Shown here one piece after another: positions 44,526-52,400 of a stretch of DNA of 64,000 nucleotides (positions are counted from its first letter, which is position 1; each line of letters opens with the position of its first letter). Source of the stretch: Burkholderiales bacterium (GTDB taxonomy: Bacteria; Pseudomonadota; Gammaproteobacteria; Burkholderiales; Burkholderiaceae_C); NCBI GenBank assembly GCA_947381415.1, contig CANCVB010000001.1, forward strand, positions 186,001 through 250,000, given 5' to 3'. The notes below the pieces were generated by a model, which saw nothing but the letters and a program-made list of their open reading frames with translations, had not been told where the DNA came from and searched no databases. The position numbers were made by a program, and so were the translations under genes.

Positions 44526-44849
44526 ATGAAAGCGCCGTTTGAAGCCGTTGCCCTGGAATATGGCAAAAAAAAAACCCCTCGCGTGGTGGCCAAGGGCCAG
44601 GAAGAGCTGGCGTTGCGCATCATCACCGAGGCCAAGCGCCAAGGCATTTATGTCGCAGAAGACCCGCAGTTGTTGGCCTTGCTGAGCCGTTTGAATGTCG
44701 GGGAAGAAATTTCACAAGACATGTACACCGCAGTGGCCGTGATTTTGTCTTGGGTGTATTGGCTCAAAGGCATGCAGCCAGGCGATGAGGCCAAGAAGAG
44801 CGAGCCTGACGCAGATCAGGCTGCGAAGCCAGATCAAGCTTCGTTGTAG
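44526..44849 (+). CDS. FlhB C-terminal-domain paralogue (FhlB-like)
   Basis: A 107-residue protein corresponding to the cytoplasmic C-terminal domain of the export switch FlhB: VALEYGKKKTPRVVAKGQEE, then GIYVAEDPQLLALLSRLNVG and EISQDMYTAVAVILSWVYWL. It has no membrane segments and no autocleavage NPTH motif, because it starts after that point. FhlB-type proteins can replace the FlhB C-terminus or act as switch accessories. It lies four bases after the FliK-like gene, its natural partner class, and overlaps flgN tail to tail by 16 bases. Confidence 0.8.
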   Translation: MKAPFEAVALEYGKKKTPRVVAKGQEELALRIITEAKRQGIYVAEDPQLLALLSRLNVGEEISQDMYTAVAVILSWVYWLKGMQPGDEAKKSEPDADQAAKPDQASL

Positions 44850-45256
44850 CCGCGCATACGGCGCAGTCGCTTGATTTGACCCAAACGGTCATAGACCTCC
44901 ACGGGGCTGGTGGGGTCGTTCACATTCAAGCTTTCTAAGGCGCCACGGATGGCGTCGAGCTTGCGCAAGATCAAAATTTCATTGCGCCGGTGCATGTCAC
45001 GGCAGCTGGCCATGCGCGTGCGAAAAGGTGTCCATTCAGGACCTAAACGGTCAGCGTCTTGTGGTTGACGCACGCCCGTGAGTTGGGTGAGATCGGCCAA
45101 GATATGGTTTTTCTCGTTCAACAATTCTTCAAATGCGTCCAAGTCTTGTTCTTTGAGGGCGTTGAACTCCTCATCGAGCAAATCCACCAAACGGTCGAGC
45201 TGCATTTCAGCATACGACACGTCTTGGGGTAGGTCTAACAGCGCTTGGGCATTCAT
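44834..45256 (-). CDS. flgN: Flagellar export chaperone FlgN
   Basis: A 140-residue helical chaperone for FlgK and FlgL. The sequence is a long helical hairpin (LDRLVDLLDEEFNALKEQDL, then ELLNEKNHILADL) typical of FlgN. It follows flgM by 19 bases. Because its client FlgK is unusually large here (1258 residues), FlgN is of interest, but the client-binding regions of FlgK are at its C-terminus, which is normal. The end overlaps the FhlB-like gene by 16 bases in convergent orientation. Confidence 0.88.
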   Translation of the reverse strand: MNAQALLDLPQDVSYAEMQLDRLVDLLDEEFNALKEQDLDAFEELLNEKNHILADLTQLTGVRQPQDADRLGPEWTPFRTRMASCRDMHRRNEILILRKLDAIRGALESLNVNDPTSPVEVYDRLGQIKRLRRMRGYNEA

Positions 45257-45275
45257 GGAACAGTCCTTGGGACGA

Positions 45276-45584
45276 TCAAATCATTTTTTCCAGCGCAACA
45301 AAGTTTTTGGCAATGCGACTGGGGTCGATGGGGTAAGTGCCTTCACGCAAAGCCGCTTTGATGGCTTCGACTTTGACGCGGTCAAAGTCAGGCGCATCTT
45401 TGGCGCGTTGGGTGACGTTACTCAGGTTGACAGAGTCAGCGTTTTGAGGGGCGGGCGCATTGGCAGCCTTGGTCTCAGAAGCGGAACTGCTTTTGACGGC
45501 TTTTGCCTTGTTGTCAAGCTTGTCCAAAGTCGAACGCGATGCTGCATTGGCAGGTCGGGTATTGATGGAAACAGGGTCAGACAT
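45276..45584 (-). CDS. flgM: Anti-sigma-28 factor FlgM
   Basis: A 102-residue anti-sigma factor that binds FliA until the hook is complete and FlgM is exported. The N-terminal half is Ala/Ser/Lys-rich and disordered, and the C-terminal half has the sigma-binding helices (SNVTQRAKDAPDFDRVKVEA, then REGTYPIDPSRIAKNFVALE). A sigma-28-like promoter lies upstream, which would make its synthesis autoregulatory, and readthrough from flgA is also possible. Confidence 0.93.
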   Translation of the reverse strand: MSDPVSINTRPANAASRSTLDKLDNKAKAVKSSSASETKAANAPAPQNADSVNLSNVTQRAKDAPDFDRVKVEAIKAALREGTYPIDPSRIAKNFVALEKMI

Positions 45585-45635
45585 GGTGATTCCTTATGAA
45601 TGAAAGCTGAGTTTATAGAAAACTTCGCATTGCCA

Positions 45636-45662
45636 GAATCGACAGCAAATCTTGAGACTTGA
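45636..45662 (-). promoter_or_regulatory. Sigma-28-like promoter of flgM
   Basis: On the minus strand TCAAGTCT (45655-45662), an 11-base spacer and GTCGATTC (45636-45643) resemble the FliA consensus with three mismatches in the -10 element. It is about 50 bases from the flgM ATG at 45584. Confidence 0.5.
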
Positions 45663-45715
45663 GGTCGGTGAGGCAAAAAAGTCAGAAAAAATCAAAAAGA
45701 GTTGTTTTGTACTCA

Positions 45716-46489
45716 TTACAACCCCCTTGCCGTGTTCATACCGGTGACTACCGCTGACAAGAATCGGCCTGATTCTGGATTTTTCAAGCGAATTTGGTCG
45801 CCCAAAGTGCCATCTTGTTGGGCTTCAGCCCGAACAGTGATCAAAAACCCTTTGCCTTCACCCACAGCGACCAAGACCTGTTGGCCGCGTTTGACCATGG
45901 TGGAGGACTTCAGGTCTTGTTGGCGAAGTGGCGTGTTGGGGGGTAAATCGCGCTGCAATTCCATGTTGAGCATGTCGCGTTCATCACCAACGAAACGGGT
46001 TTCGTAGGAAGGAACTGGCATGTCGACTTGCTTGAACATGCCAGCTTGTAAGGGCGTGCCACGCTTGAGGTTTTGGGTAGATACCCAGACCGTGCGGTTG
46101 ATTTGGCCGTTGTTATTGGCTTGGTTGATTTGGTTGCCCAAGGTGTTTTTCACCTGAACCATCACAAAGTGTTGCCACAGCGGTTGGGCACAACGGGCAC
46201 GAACGCTTTGTTTGTTGCCAAAGGGTTGGTCAAACACGATGTCTTGGGCGCAAGCCTCGATCTTGATGCGGCTGTCCATGGGCAGGATGCTGACCAGGCT
46301 GGGATCGACTTTTTGGCTATCGACGACAAATTGTTTGGCACCCATCTCCAAAGCTGGCCAAGCAGTGGCTGCAGGCGCAGGCGTGTTTTGGGCTTGGGTC
46401 AAAGACACCACGCCGCCCAAGAGCACGGCTGCCAGTGCCAGGCTACCGCGAGTGGGTCTGGACATTGTCTGGAAGGTTCGGCACAGCAT
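45716..46489 (-). CDS. flgA: Flagellar P-ring chaperone FlgA
   Basis: The periplasmic chaperone for FlgI. About 258 residues, with a Sec signal peptide (LALAAVLLGGVVSLTQAQ) and a C-terminal SAF/ChapFlgA domain (TQNLKRGTPLQAGMFKQVDM, then GQQVLVAVGEGKGFLITVRA). Start choice is open: ATG at 46489 is used here. A TTG at 46495 has better spacing (six bases) from the GGAG site, and an ATG at 46465 has no site. A sigma-54 promoter and a large hairpin lie directly upstream. Confidence 0.88.
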   Translation of the reverse strand: MLCRTFQTMSRPTRGSLALAAVLLGGVVSLTQAQNTPAPAATAWPALEMGAKQFVVDSQKVDPSLVSILPMDSRIKIEACAQDIVFDQPFGNKQSVRARCAQPLWQHFVMVQVKNTLGNQINQANNNGQINRTVWVSTQNLKRGTPLQAGMFKQVDMPVPSYETRFVGDERDMLNMELQRDLPPNTPLRQQDLKSSTMVKRGQQVLVAVGEGKGFLITVRAEAQQDGTLGDQIRLKNPESGRFLSAVVTGMNTARGL

Positions 46490-46507
46490 TTGCAAGATGG
46501 TCTCCAA

Positions 46508-46548
46508 GGGTGTGAAAGTTTTGACGTTTTAGCGTCGTGTTCACACCC
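46508..46548 (-). other. Large hairpin in the flgA leader
   Basis: GGGTGTGAA (46508-46516) pairs with TTCACACCC (46540-46548), and inside this GACG (46523-46526) pairs with CGTC (46533-46536). It would form near the very 5' end of the mRNA from the sigma-54 promoter at 46551-46566 and ends directly before the GGAG site of flgA. It could also be an operator between the divergent genes. Confidence 0.6.
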
Positions 46549-46550
46549 GA

Positions 46551-46566
46551 TGCAAATTTGATGCCA
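46551..46566 (-). promoter_or_regulatory. Sigma-54 promoter of flgA-flgM-flgN
   Basis: On the minus strand TGGCAT (46561-46566), five bases, TTGCA (46551-46555) matches the -24/-12 consensus with one mismatch. The predicted start would be near 46540, at the foot of the leader hairpin. Confidence 0.75.
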
Positions 46567-46596
46567 GCAGAAATTCAACCCAGAGTCGGACGCAAA

Positions 46597-47739
46597 ATGA
46601 ACTTCAATATGGATCCCAAAGCATTCGTTAGAACAACGTTTGTCAATCCAAATGACCCGAACACATCTGCGCGCGCGACCAGCTTGGCTTTGCCGGGTCG
46701 GGTCGGTTTTGCCCAAACCTTGTCACAACTGCAACAAAGGTCAAGTGTCAATTCATCGACCATTTTGAATCCGCATGTCAAAAGTGTGGCGGTGCAAGAC
46801 GGTGACACCTTGAGCAGCATCGTCAAAGACCATTTGGCAGAACTTGGGCGGCCTGTTTCCAACAGCGAGGCTTTGCGTCTGTCGCAAGACGTTGCCAAGG
46901 CCAACGGCATCAGCAATCCCGACCGCATCTTTCCTGGGCAACGCCTGAACCTGAGCGTGTTGAGCCAGCCGCAGCAGGCTGCACCCAACCTGTCTACCCA
47001 ACAAGCCTTGCAAAGCAAACGTTTGCAGGCAAGCACTAACTTTCCTGTTTTGCCAGGCCAAAACCCGATTTTGCAAAAAACTTTGGACCGTGCCGTGGAG
47101 AAGGGCTATATACCTGCTGAAGAAAAGCAGCAGGTTTACCAAAAGATATTGGGCATGGCGCGCAACTACCAGTTCGCGCCCGATGACTTTGCCCGCTTGA
47201 CCTTGATGGAGAGCGACGGCATGAATCCCAAAGCCACCAATAACCGCTGCCACGGCATCATCCAGTTTTGTGATGGCCCCGACCGTGGCGCCGCCGCCGC
47301 CGGTTTTGCCAGCAACCCCAAGGCGATTTTGGGCCACAGTGTGCTCGAGCAGTTAGATATGGTGGACAAGTATTTCGACCATAACGGTTTGAAAACCATG
47401 GGCCCGACCAACTTGGACGATTTGTACCTCACGGTACTGACCCCTGCAGCGCGACGTGAAAAAGCACCCAACGCTGACTTGAATATCGCAGGCACGCAGG
47501 CGCAAAAGCTGTATGTCAACCGCGATCCCAACACCTTTATTACCCGCAACTCGATTGTGCAAGGCCTGCACCAGCACGCCAACGAACGTCTTGGCCTGTA
47601 CGAAACCGCCAAAGCACAGGCGCAAAAGCTGGCCCAAACCCTCACCCGCAGCAATCCACCGGTGCAAGTGGCCAACAACCAGCAGCGTGCCCAGGTGCTG
47701 AGGGTCGGCGCTTACCTGAACCAGGACTATTTGCGATGA
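46597..47739 (+). CDS. LysM plus lysozyme-like protein, candidate flagellar peptidoglycan hydrolase
   Basis: A 380-residue protein without a Sec signal peptide. A LysM domain lies at about residues 62-119 (VAVQDGDTLSSIVKDHLAEL, then IFPGQRLNL). A lysozyme/transglycosylase-like domain follows from about 160 to 330: the LTLMESDGMNPKAT stretch with candidate catalytic Glu205, and CHGIIQFC with two cysteines. It resembles an SLT-type fold (ESxxNPxA, GxxQF). The ATG at 46597 is preferred; an earlier frame start at 46537 would overlap the sigma-54 promoter of flgA. It is divergent from flgA and upstream of flgB. FlgJ in this window lacks a hydrolase domain, so this protein may do that job, perhaps after export through the flagellar apparatus. 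Confidence 0.75.
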   Translation: MNFNMDPKAFVRTTFVNPNDPNTSARATSLALPGRVGFAQTLSQLQQRSSVNSSTILNPHVKSVAVQDGDTLSSIVKDHLAELGRPVSNSEALRLSQDVAKANGISNPDRIFPGQRLNLSVLSQPQQAAPNLSTQQALQSKRLQASTNFPVLPGQNPILQKTLDRAVEKGYIPAEEKQQVYQKILGMARNYQFAPDDFARLTLMESDGMNPKATNNRCHGIIQFCDGPDRGAAAAGFASNPKAILGHSVLEQLDMVDKYFDHNGLKTMGPTNLDDLYLTVLTPAARREKAPNADLNIAGTQAQKLYVNRDPNTFITRNSIVQGLHQHANERLGLYETAKAQAQKLAQTLTRSNPPVQVANNQQRAQVLRVGAYLNQDYLR

Positions 47740-47829
47740 AGCGGCAAAACTTTGCCGCAATGTCGACAGCTTGGACAGGGCTTGCCGCATGGCGGGCCCT
47801 AAGCGAAACGATAAGTACTCAGCTTGGCG

Positions 47830-47845
47830 TGGCACATAACTTGCA
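47830..47845 (+). promoter_or_regulatory. Sigma-54 promoter of flgBCDEFGHIJKL
   Basis: TGGCAC (47830-47835), five bases, TTGCA (47841-47845) is a perfect -24/-12 element, about 75 bases before the flgB start. The downstream genes are closely spaced up to flgL, so this is probably the main rod-hook operon promoter. Confidence 0.9.
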
Positions 47846-47920
47846 TAGTCAACCTGAGCTTTTGTTTTTTGCAACCCAAGCGTCGTGAAAACGGCGGATT
47901 AACAAGGTAAGGAGGGGATG

Positions 47921-48304
47921 ATGGATTTATTGACCAACGCATTTGGCATCCACGAACGTGCCTTGGCCGTTCGCAGTCAGCGCATGGAAGTCTTGGCGCG
48001 CAACATCGCCAACGCGGATACGCCTAATTACAAAGCGGAAGAGCTGGATTTCAAAGCCATGCTCAAAGAAACACAGCGCGAATACATCTCCGCCACGCAT
48101 GAAAAACACTATGCGGCGTTGGAAGAGCAACCTGACAACGGCATGCGCTACCGCGTGCCCTTTAACAGCTCGTTTGACGGCAACACGGTAGAGATCAACG
48201 TCGAGCAAGCCAACTTTGGTAAGGCAGCGGCCGACTACCAAACCACTTTGAGCTTTTTGGAAAACCGCATCAGCGGTATCCGCAAAGCCTTGCGAGGGGA
48301 GTGA
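47921..48304 (+). CDS. flgB: Flagellar proximal rod protein FlgB
   Basis: A rod subunit exported through the flagellar apparatus. The protein has 127 residues from the ATG at 47921, five bases after AGGAGG; an ATG at 47918 is only two bases after it. The rod/hook N-terminal motif RSQRMEVLARNIANADTPNYKA is split across residues 18-40, and the C-terminal helix includes ADYQTTLSFLENRISGI. It is the first gene of the sigma-54-driven rod and hook operon. Confidence 0.95.
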   Translation: MDLLTNAFGIHERALAVRSQRMEVLARNIANADTPNYKAEELDFKAMLKETQREYISATHEKHYAALEEQPDNGMRYRVPFNSSFDGNTVEINVEQANFGKAAADYQTTLSFLENRISGIRKALRGE

Positions 48305-48310
48305 TAAGCC

Positions 48311-48739
48311 ATGAGAACACTTGATTCTGTTTTCGGCATTGCAGCTACCGCCTTGAACGCACAAACCGTGCGCATGAACACCACCGCCTCTAACTTGGCC
48401 AATGCCACCACCGTCGCGAAATCGGAAGAAGAAGCCTTTCGCGGCAAACGCACCGTCTTCAAAGCCTTGCTCAAAGACGAAATGACCAACGCTGGTTTTC
48501 CCTACAAGGGTGGCGTGAAAGTGGACCAGGTGGTGGATGACCCTACCCCTATTCGCAGTTTGTACGACCCGGGCAATCCTTCAGCGGACGCCAATGGTTT
48601 TGTGTACCTGTCTAACGTTAATGAGATGCAGGAAATGATCGAAATGATGGCTGCGTCGCGCTCCTATCAAAACAACGTCGAGGTGGTCAATACCGCCAAG
48701 CAACTCATGATGCGCACTTTAGACATCACCAAATCTTGA
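48311..48739 (+). CDS. flgC: Flagellar proximal rod protein FlgC
   Basis: A 142-residue rod protein with the N-terminal motif ALNAQTVRMNTTASNLANA and the C-terminal motif VNEMQEMIEMMAASRSYQNN, both typical of FlgC. It follows flgB by six bases with a GGGGAG site. No unusual insertion is present, in contrast to flgE and flgK later in the same operon. Confidence 0.95.
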   Translation: MRTLDSVFGIAATALNAQTVRMNTTASNLANATTVAKSEEEAFRGKRTVFKALLKDEMTNAGFPYKGGVKVDQVVDDPTPIRSLYDPGNPSADANGFVYLSNVNEMQEMIEMMAASRSYQNNVEVVNTAKQLMMRTLDITKS

Positions 48740-48756
48740 ATTTTTGAAAGCCTGAA

Positions 48757-49464
48757 ATGACCACCACAGCCACCACCAAAGCACCCTTGCCCAGCGGTAT
48801 TGTGAGCTACGAGGACTACGTTGCCAAAAACAAAACCAAGGGCACAGGCAGCGCTTCAGGCGCCATGGACCAAGGTGCATTTTTGACTTTATTTACCACC
48901 CAATTGAAGAACCAAAACCCCTTGGACCCCGTGAAGAACGAGGCCTTTGTGGCGCAGTTGGCGCAGTTCTCTCAGTTGGAAGCCACCACCTCCATGAAAA
49001 CCAGCATGGAGACCATGGTGCAAAGCATGCAAGGCGACAAGATGCTGGCCGGTGCGGCCATGATTGGTCGCAAGGTTGCTGTTCCGAATGCCCCCGCTGT
49101 TTTACTGGGTGGTCAGCCTGTGCAAGCCAGTGTCGACCTGCCCAACGGCGCCGACGGTGTGCAATTGCAAGTGCTGGACAGCAAAGGTCAAGTGGTACGC
49201 AAACTCATTTACGGCGCGCAACCCACTGGCTCGATGAAGCTGGCTTGGGACGGTATGAGCGACAGCGGTGCAGCCATGCCCGACGGCTCTTACACCATGC
49301 AGGTATTGGCCAGTGCCCAAGGCAAGGCGCTGCAACCGGTGGTCAATATGTTGTCTACCGTGCGCAGCGTCAGCAGCGCGGGTACCGGTGACAACACTTG
49401 GCTGCTGGAAGTCGATGGCGGCAAGAGTGTCAGCTTGGCAGACGTCAAACAAATCGCTTACTAA
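48757..49464 (+). CDS. flgD: Flagellar hook cap / scaffolding protein FlgD
   Basis: The hook cap, needed for FlgE assembly and lost after hook completion. The 235-residue protein shows the conserved N-terminal segment FLTLFTTQLKNQNPLDPVKN and FVAQLAQFSQLE, then a beta-rich C-terminal part with a FlgD Ig-like/Tudor domain (LAWDGMSDSGAAMPDGSYTM). Its size is normal, so it has not grown with the enlarged FlgE that it caps. Confidence 0.94.
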   Translation: MTTTATTKAPLPSGIVSYEDYVAKNKTKGTGSASGAMDQGAFLTLFTTQLKNQNPLDPVKNEAFVAQLAQFSQLEATTSMKTSMETMVQSMQGDKMLAGAAMIGRKVAVPNAPAVLLGGQPVQASVDLPNGADGVQLQVLDSKGQVVRKLIYGAQPTGSMKLAWDGMSDSGAAMPDGSYTMQVLASAQGKALQPVVNMLSTVRSVSSAGTGDNTWLLEVDGGKSVSLADVKQIAY

Positions 49465-49499
49465 AACACACGCAAAAATCACAACGGAGTATCTGAACC

Positions 49500-52400
49500 A
49501 TGTCCTTTTTTACCTCACTCACCGGTTTGAATGCAGCCACCGCGCAGTTGGGCGTGACCTCGAACAACATTGCCAACGCGAGTACCGTAGGTTTCAAGCG
49601 CAGCCGTGCAGACTTTGGCGATATTTTTGCCACATCGCCTTTGCAAAAGGCCACTTCAGCGGTCGGTCAAGGTGTGTCCTTGAAGCGCGTGACCCAAGAG
49701 TTTGGTCAGGGCAATATGAACTTCTCGTCCAACACCTTGGACTTGGCGATTTCAGGTGACGGTTTCTTCCCACTCAAATCAGCTGACGGCTTCCAAGACA
49801 TCTTCACACGCAATGGCTCATTCATGATGAATGACCAGTACAACGTGGTGAACTCGGCGGGACAGCGTTTGATGGCGGCGTCAGTGGACTCGACCGGTAA
49901 AGCCAACTTGAGCGACATGAATGTGTTGACCATTCCGCAAAAGACAACCGGCATGGCCAAAGAAACCTCTCTGGTGCAATTGGGTTTGAACTTTCCTGCG
50001 GACGCACAGGTGGTGACCAAGGCCTTCAGCCGTAACGACCCCTCAACCTACAACAAGAGTACCGCTTTGACGGTGTATGACAAGGGTGGTAACGGTTACT
50101 TGGCCACGGTGTATTACGCCAAAACACAAAACGCCAGCCAAGCCGACCCCAATAACAAATGGCAAACCTATGTGTATGTGGGTGACACGCTGGTGGCAGC
50201 GGCTTTGCAGCAAGCCACAGACTCCACCACCGGCGAAAAAATGTATGTCAACAAATACGGTCAGTTAAAGCCAGAAAGCGAAGTCAGTGATTTGTTGGTG
50301 AATGCGAAAACCCAAAAGTTCTCACTGAACCAACTCACTGACTTGCGCTCTTCCGAACCTGCCACCGTGACCGGTGGCAAAGCCAAAGACATGGGCAGTT
50401 TGTTGGGTATCAATGTCACGACAACTCCGACTGAAAAGCTTGACAGCCTCTTTACGCTGAATGTGGATGATTCTGGTCCCGTCACGATTGGTTTGGGACA
50501 TTTGGCGGGTCTTAAAACCAAAGATGGTGGTGATTTAACGCTGTCCGGCACAGAGATCGCCAAAGAACTGACCAATGTGATCAACCGCAAATTCGGTGAC
50601 GAGCGTTTCTTCAATTTCTTGGGTCAAGAAAACTTTTCCATCTCATCCACCAACAAAGAAGGCACGGTCACTGAAAACCGCGTGATTCAACTTGACACCA
50701 CCGACATGACCTATGAAGAGGTGGTTAACAAAATCAACCAGCAACTCAACGGCAGCAGCGCTGTACTGTCTAACGTGGGCTTCAGTGCCAACCCCACCGC
50801 TGGTGAATTCAAGGGTTACAGCTTTGACCTCAAGATTGGCGACAAAACCGTTCCGGTTTCCGGCACCCTGAGCTTGCCCTCGTCACTGAGCACAAAGCCC
50901 ATGCAAGACTTGTCGACCACCTTGCAAACCCGTGTTCAATCGGACTTACAAAAATACTACGGCTTCAGCAGAGAACAAGCCGCCAAATTCACAGTCAATG
51001 TTCAAAATGGCAGCGAAATTCGTTTAACCAGTGGCGACACTTCAACGGTTTCAAATTTGCAACTGTCCACCGTTAGCACGGGCTCACCCGCCACAGTGAC
51101 CAATACGGTTGCCTTGGCTATTCCAGACACTTTAGCCACGGATACATACAGTACTTTGGATGTGTCCATTGGCGGCGTTACCTTGCCTACGATTGACATC
51201 AGTCTCTTGGATACATCTACGCCGGAAGCTTTCGCGAAAGGTCTCAAGGCCAACCTGCAAACGGCACTGGTTGCCAAAAATTGGCCTACCTACCAAGTCA
51301 ATTCCATCGACGTGACGGTAGACGGTACAGACTTTATCGTCTCCGATGCCACAGGTCACAAAATATCCAATTTCACCATTACGCCCAAGCCAACTGAAGC
51401 AGAACCTTCACCGACCCCGTTGAGCGCCCTCGCGGCTGATTCCAAAGTGGTGATCTCGGATGTTGCTTTTGCCGCTGCGACATTGGGCAGTGAAAGCAAG
51501 CTGGACCACTTTGACAATTTAAAAATTGAATTGACCACCAAAGATGGCGACAAGATTGCGAGAAAAATCACCTTGGCCGAAATCAAGGCCGCCGCAGGCG
51601 ATTTGTTAGCGGATTTCGATCCAGACAACACAGAGCAATGGGCCGCCTTGGAAGACACTGTCAAAACGCTTGTCAACGATGGCAACAATTGGTATGACAA
51701 CTCTGACCCGACGGCAGTCAGTCCAGACCCTGTGGCTGATCCGACGGCATTGATTGGTCCATTGACCCTTGCCTGGCCTGACGCCAAAACATTCTCACTC
51801 AGCGCCGAAGCGGGTAGCGAAACATTTTTATCGAACGTGTCATTCAACGTGAGTACCGATACGGCTATCAATGAATACCTTGTCAAGGGCAAGGACATAT
51901 TGCAAGTAGGAACGACAGCAACCAACTCCACCAGTTCATTGACTTTGCCCAATGTGAGCTTTCCCATGTCTGGGAAAGTCGATGGCAAGGAGTTTGAAAA
52001 CTTCAGTTTCACCGTGGATGGTGTGGTCTATCCCGACCCCGCTGTCAACAACCAAACCTATGGGAAGCTAGACCTGTCCTCCAAACTGAGCAGCTCGCCC
52101 ATCAACGATTTGGCGGCTGAGATGCAAAGTCAAATCCGCGCGCAACTGCTGAATTCGGCCGATGCTGCTTGGAAGGTGCCTGATCGTGTGACCAAGGTGA
52201 CTGTGACGGTGGTCAATGGCAAAGATTTGAAGATCACTGACGCAGGTGGTGCTGATTTTTCAGATTTGACTTTGACGGCCAAAGACCCGACGACAACATC
52301 TGCAGGCGGCAGGCACTTCGCTGTGTCAGCGATGAAAAACCAAGTGACAGCCAGCTATGACCCTGTGGCGCAGAAATTCAACTTTACCCCTCCCTTGAGT

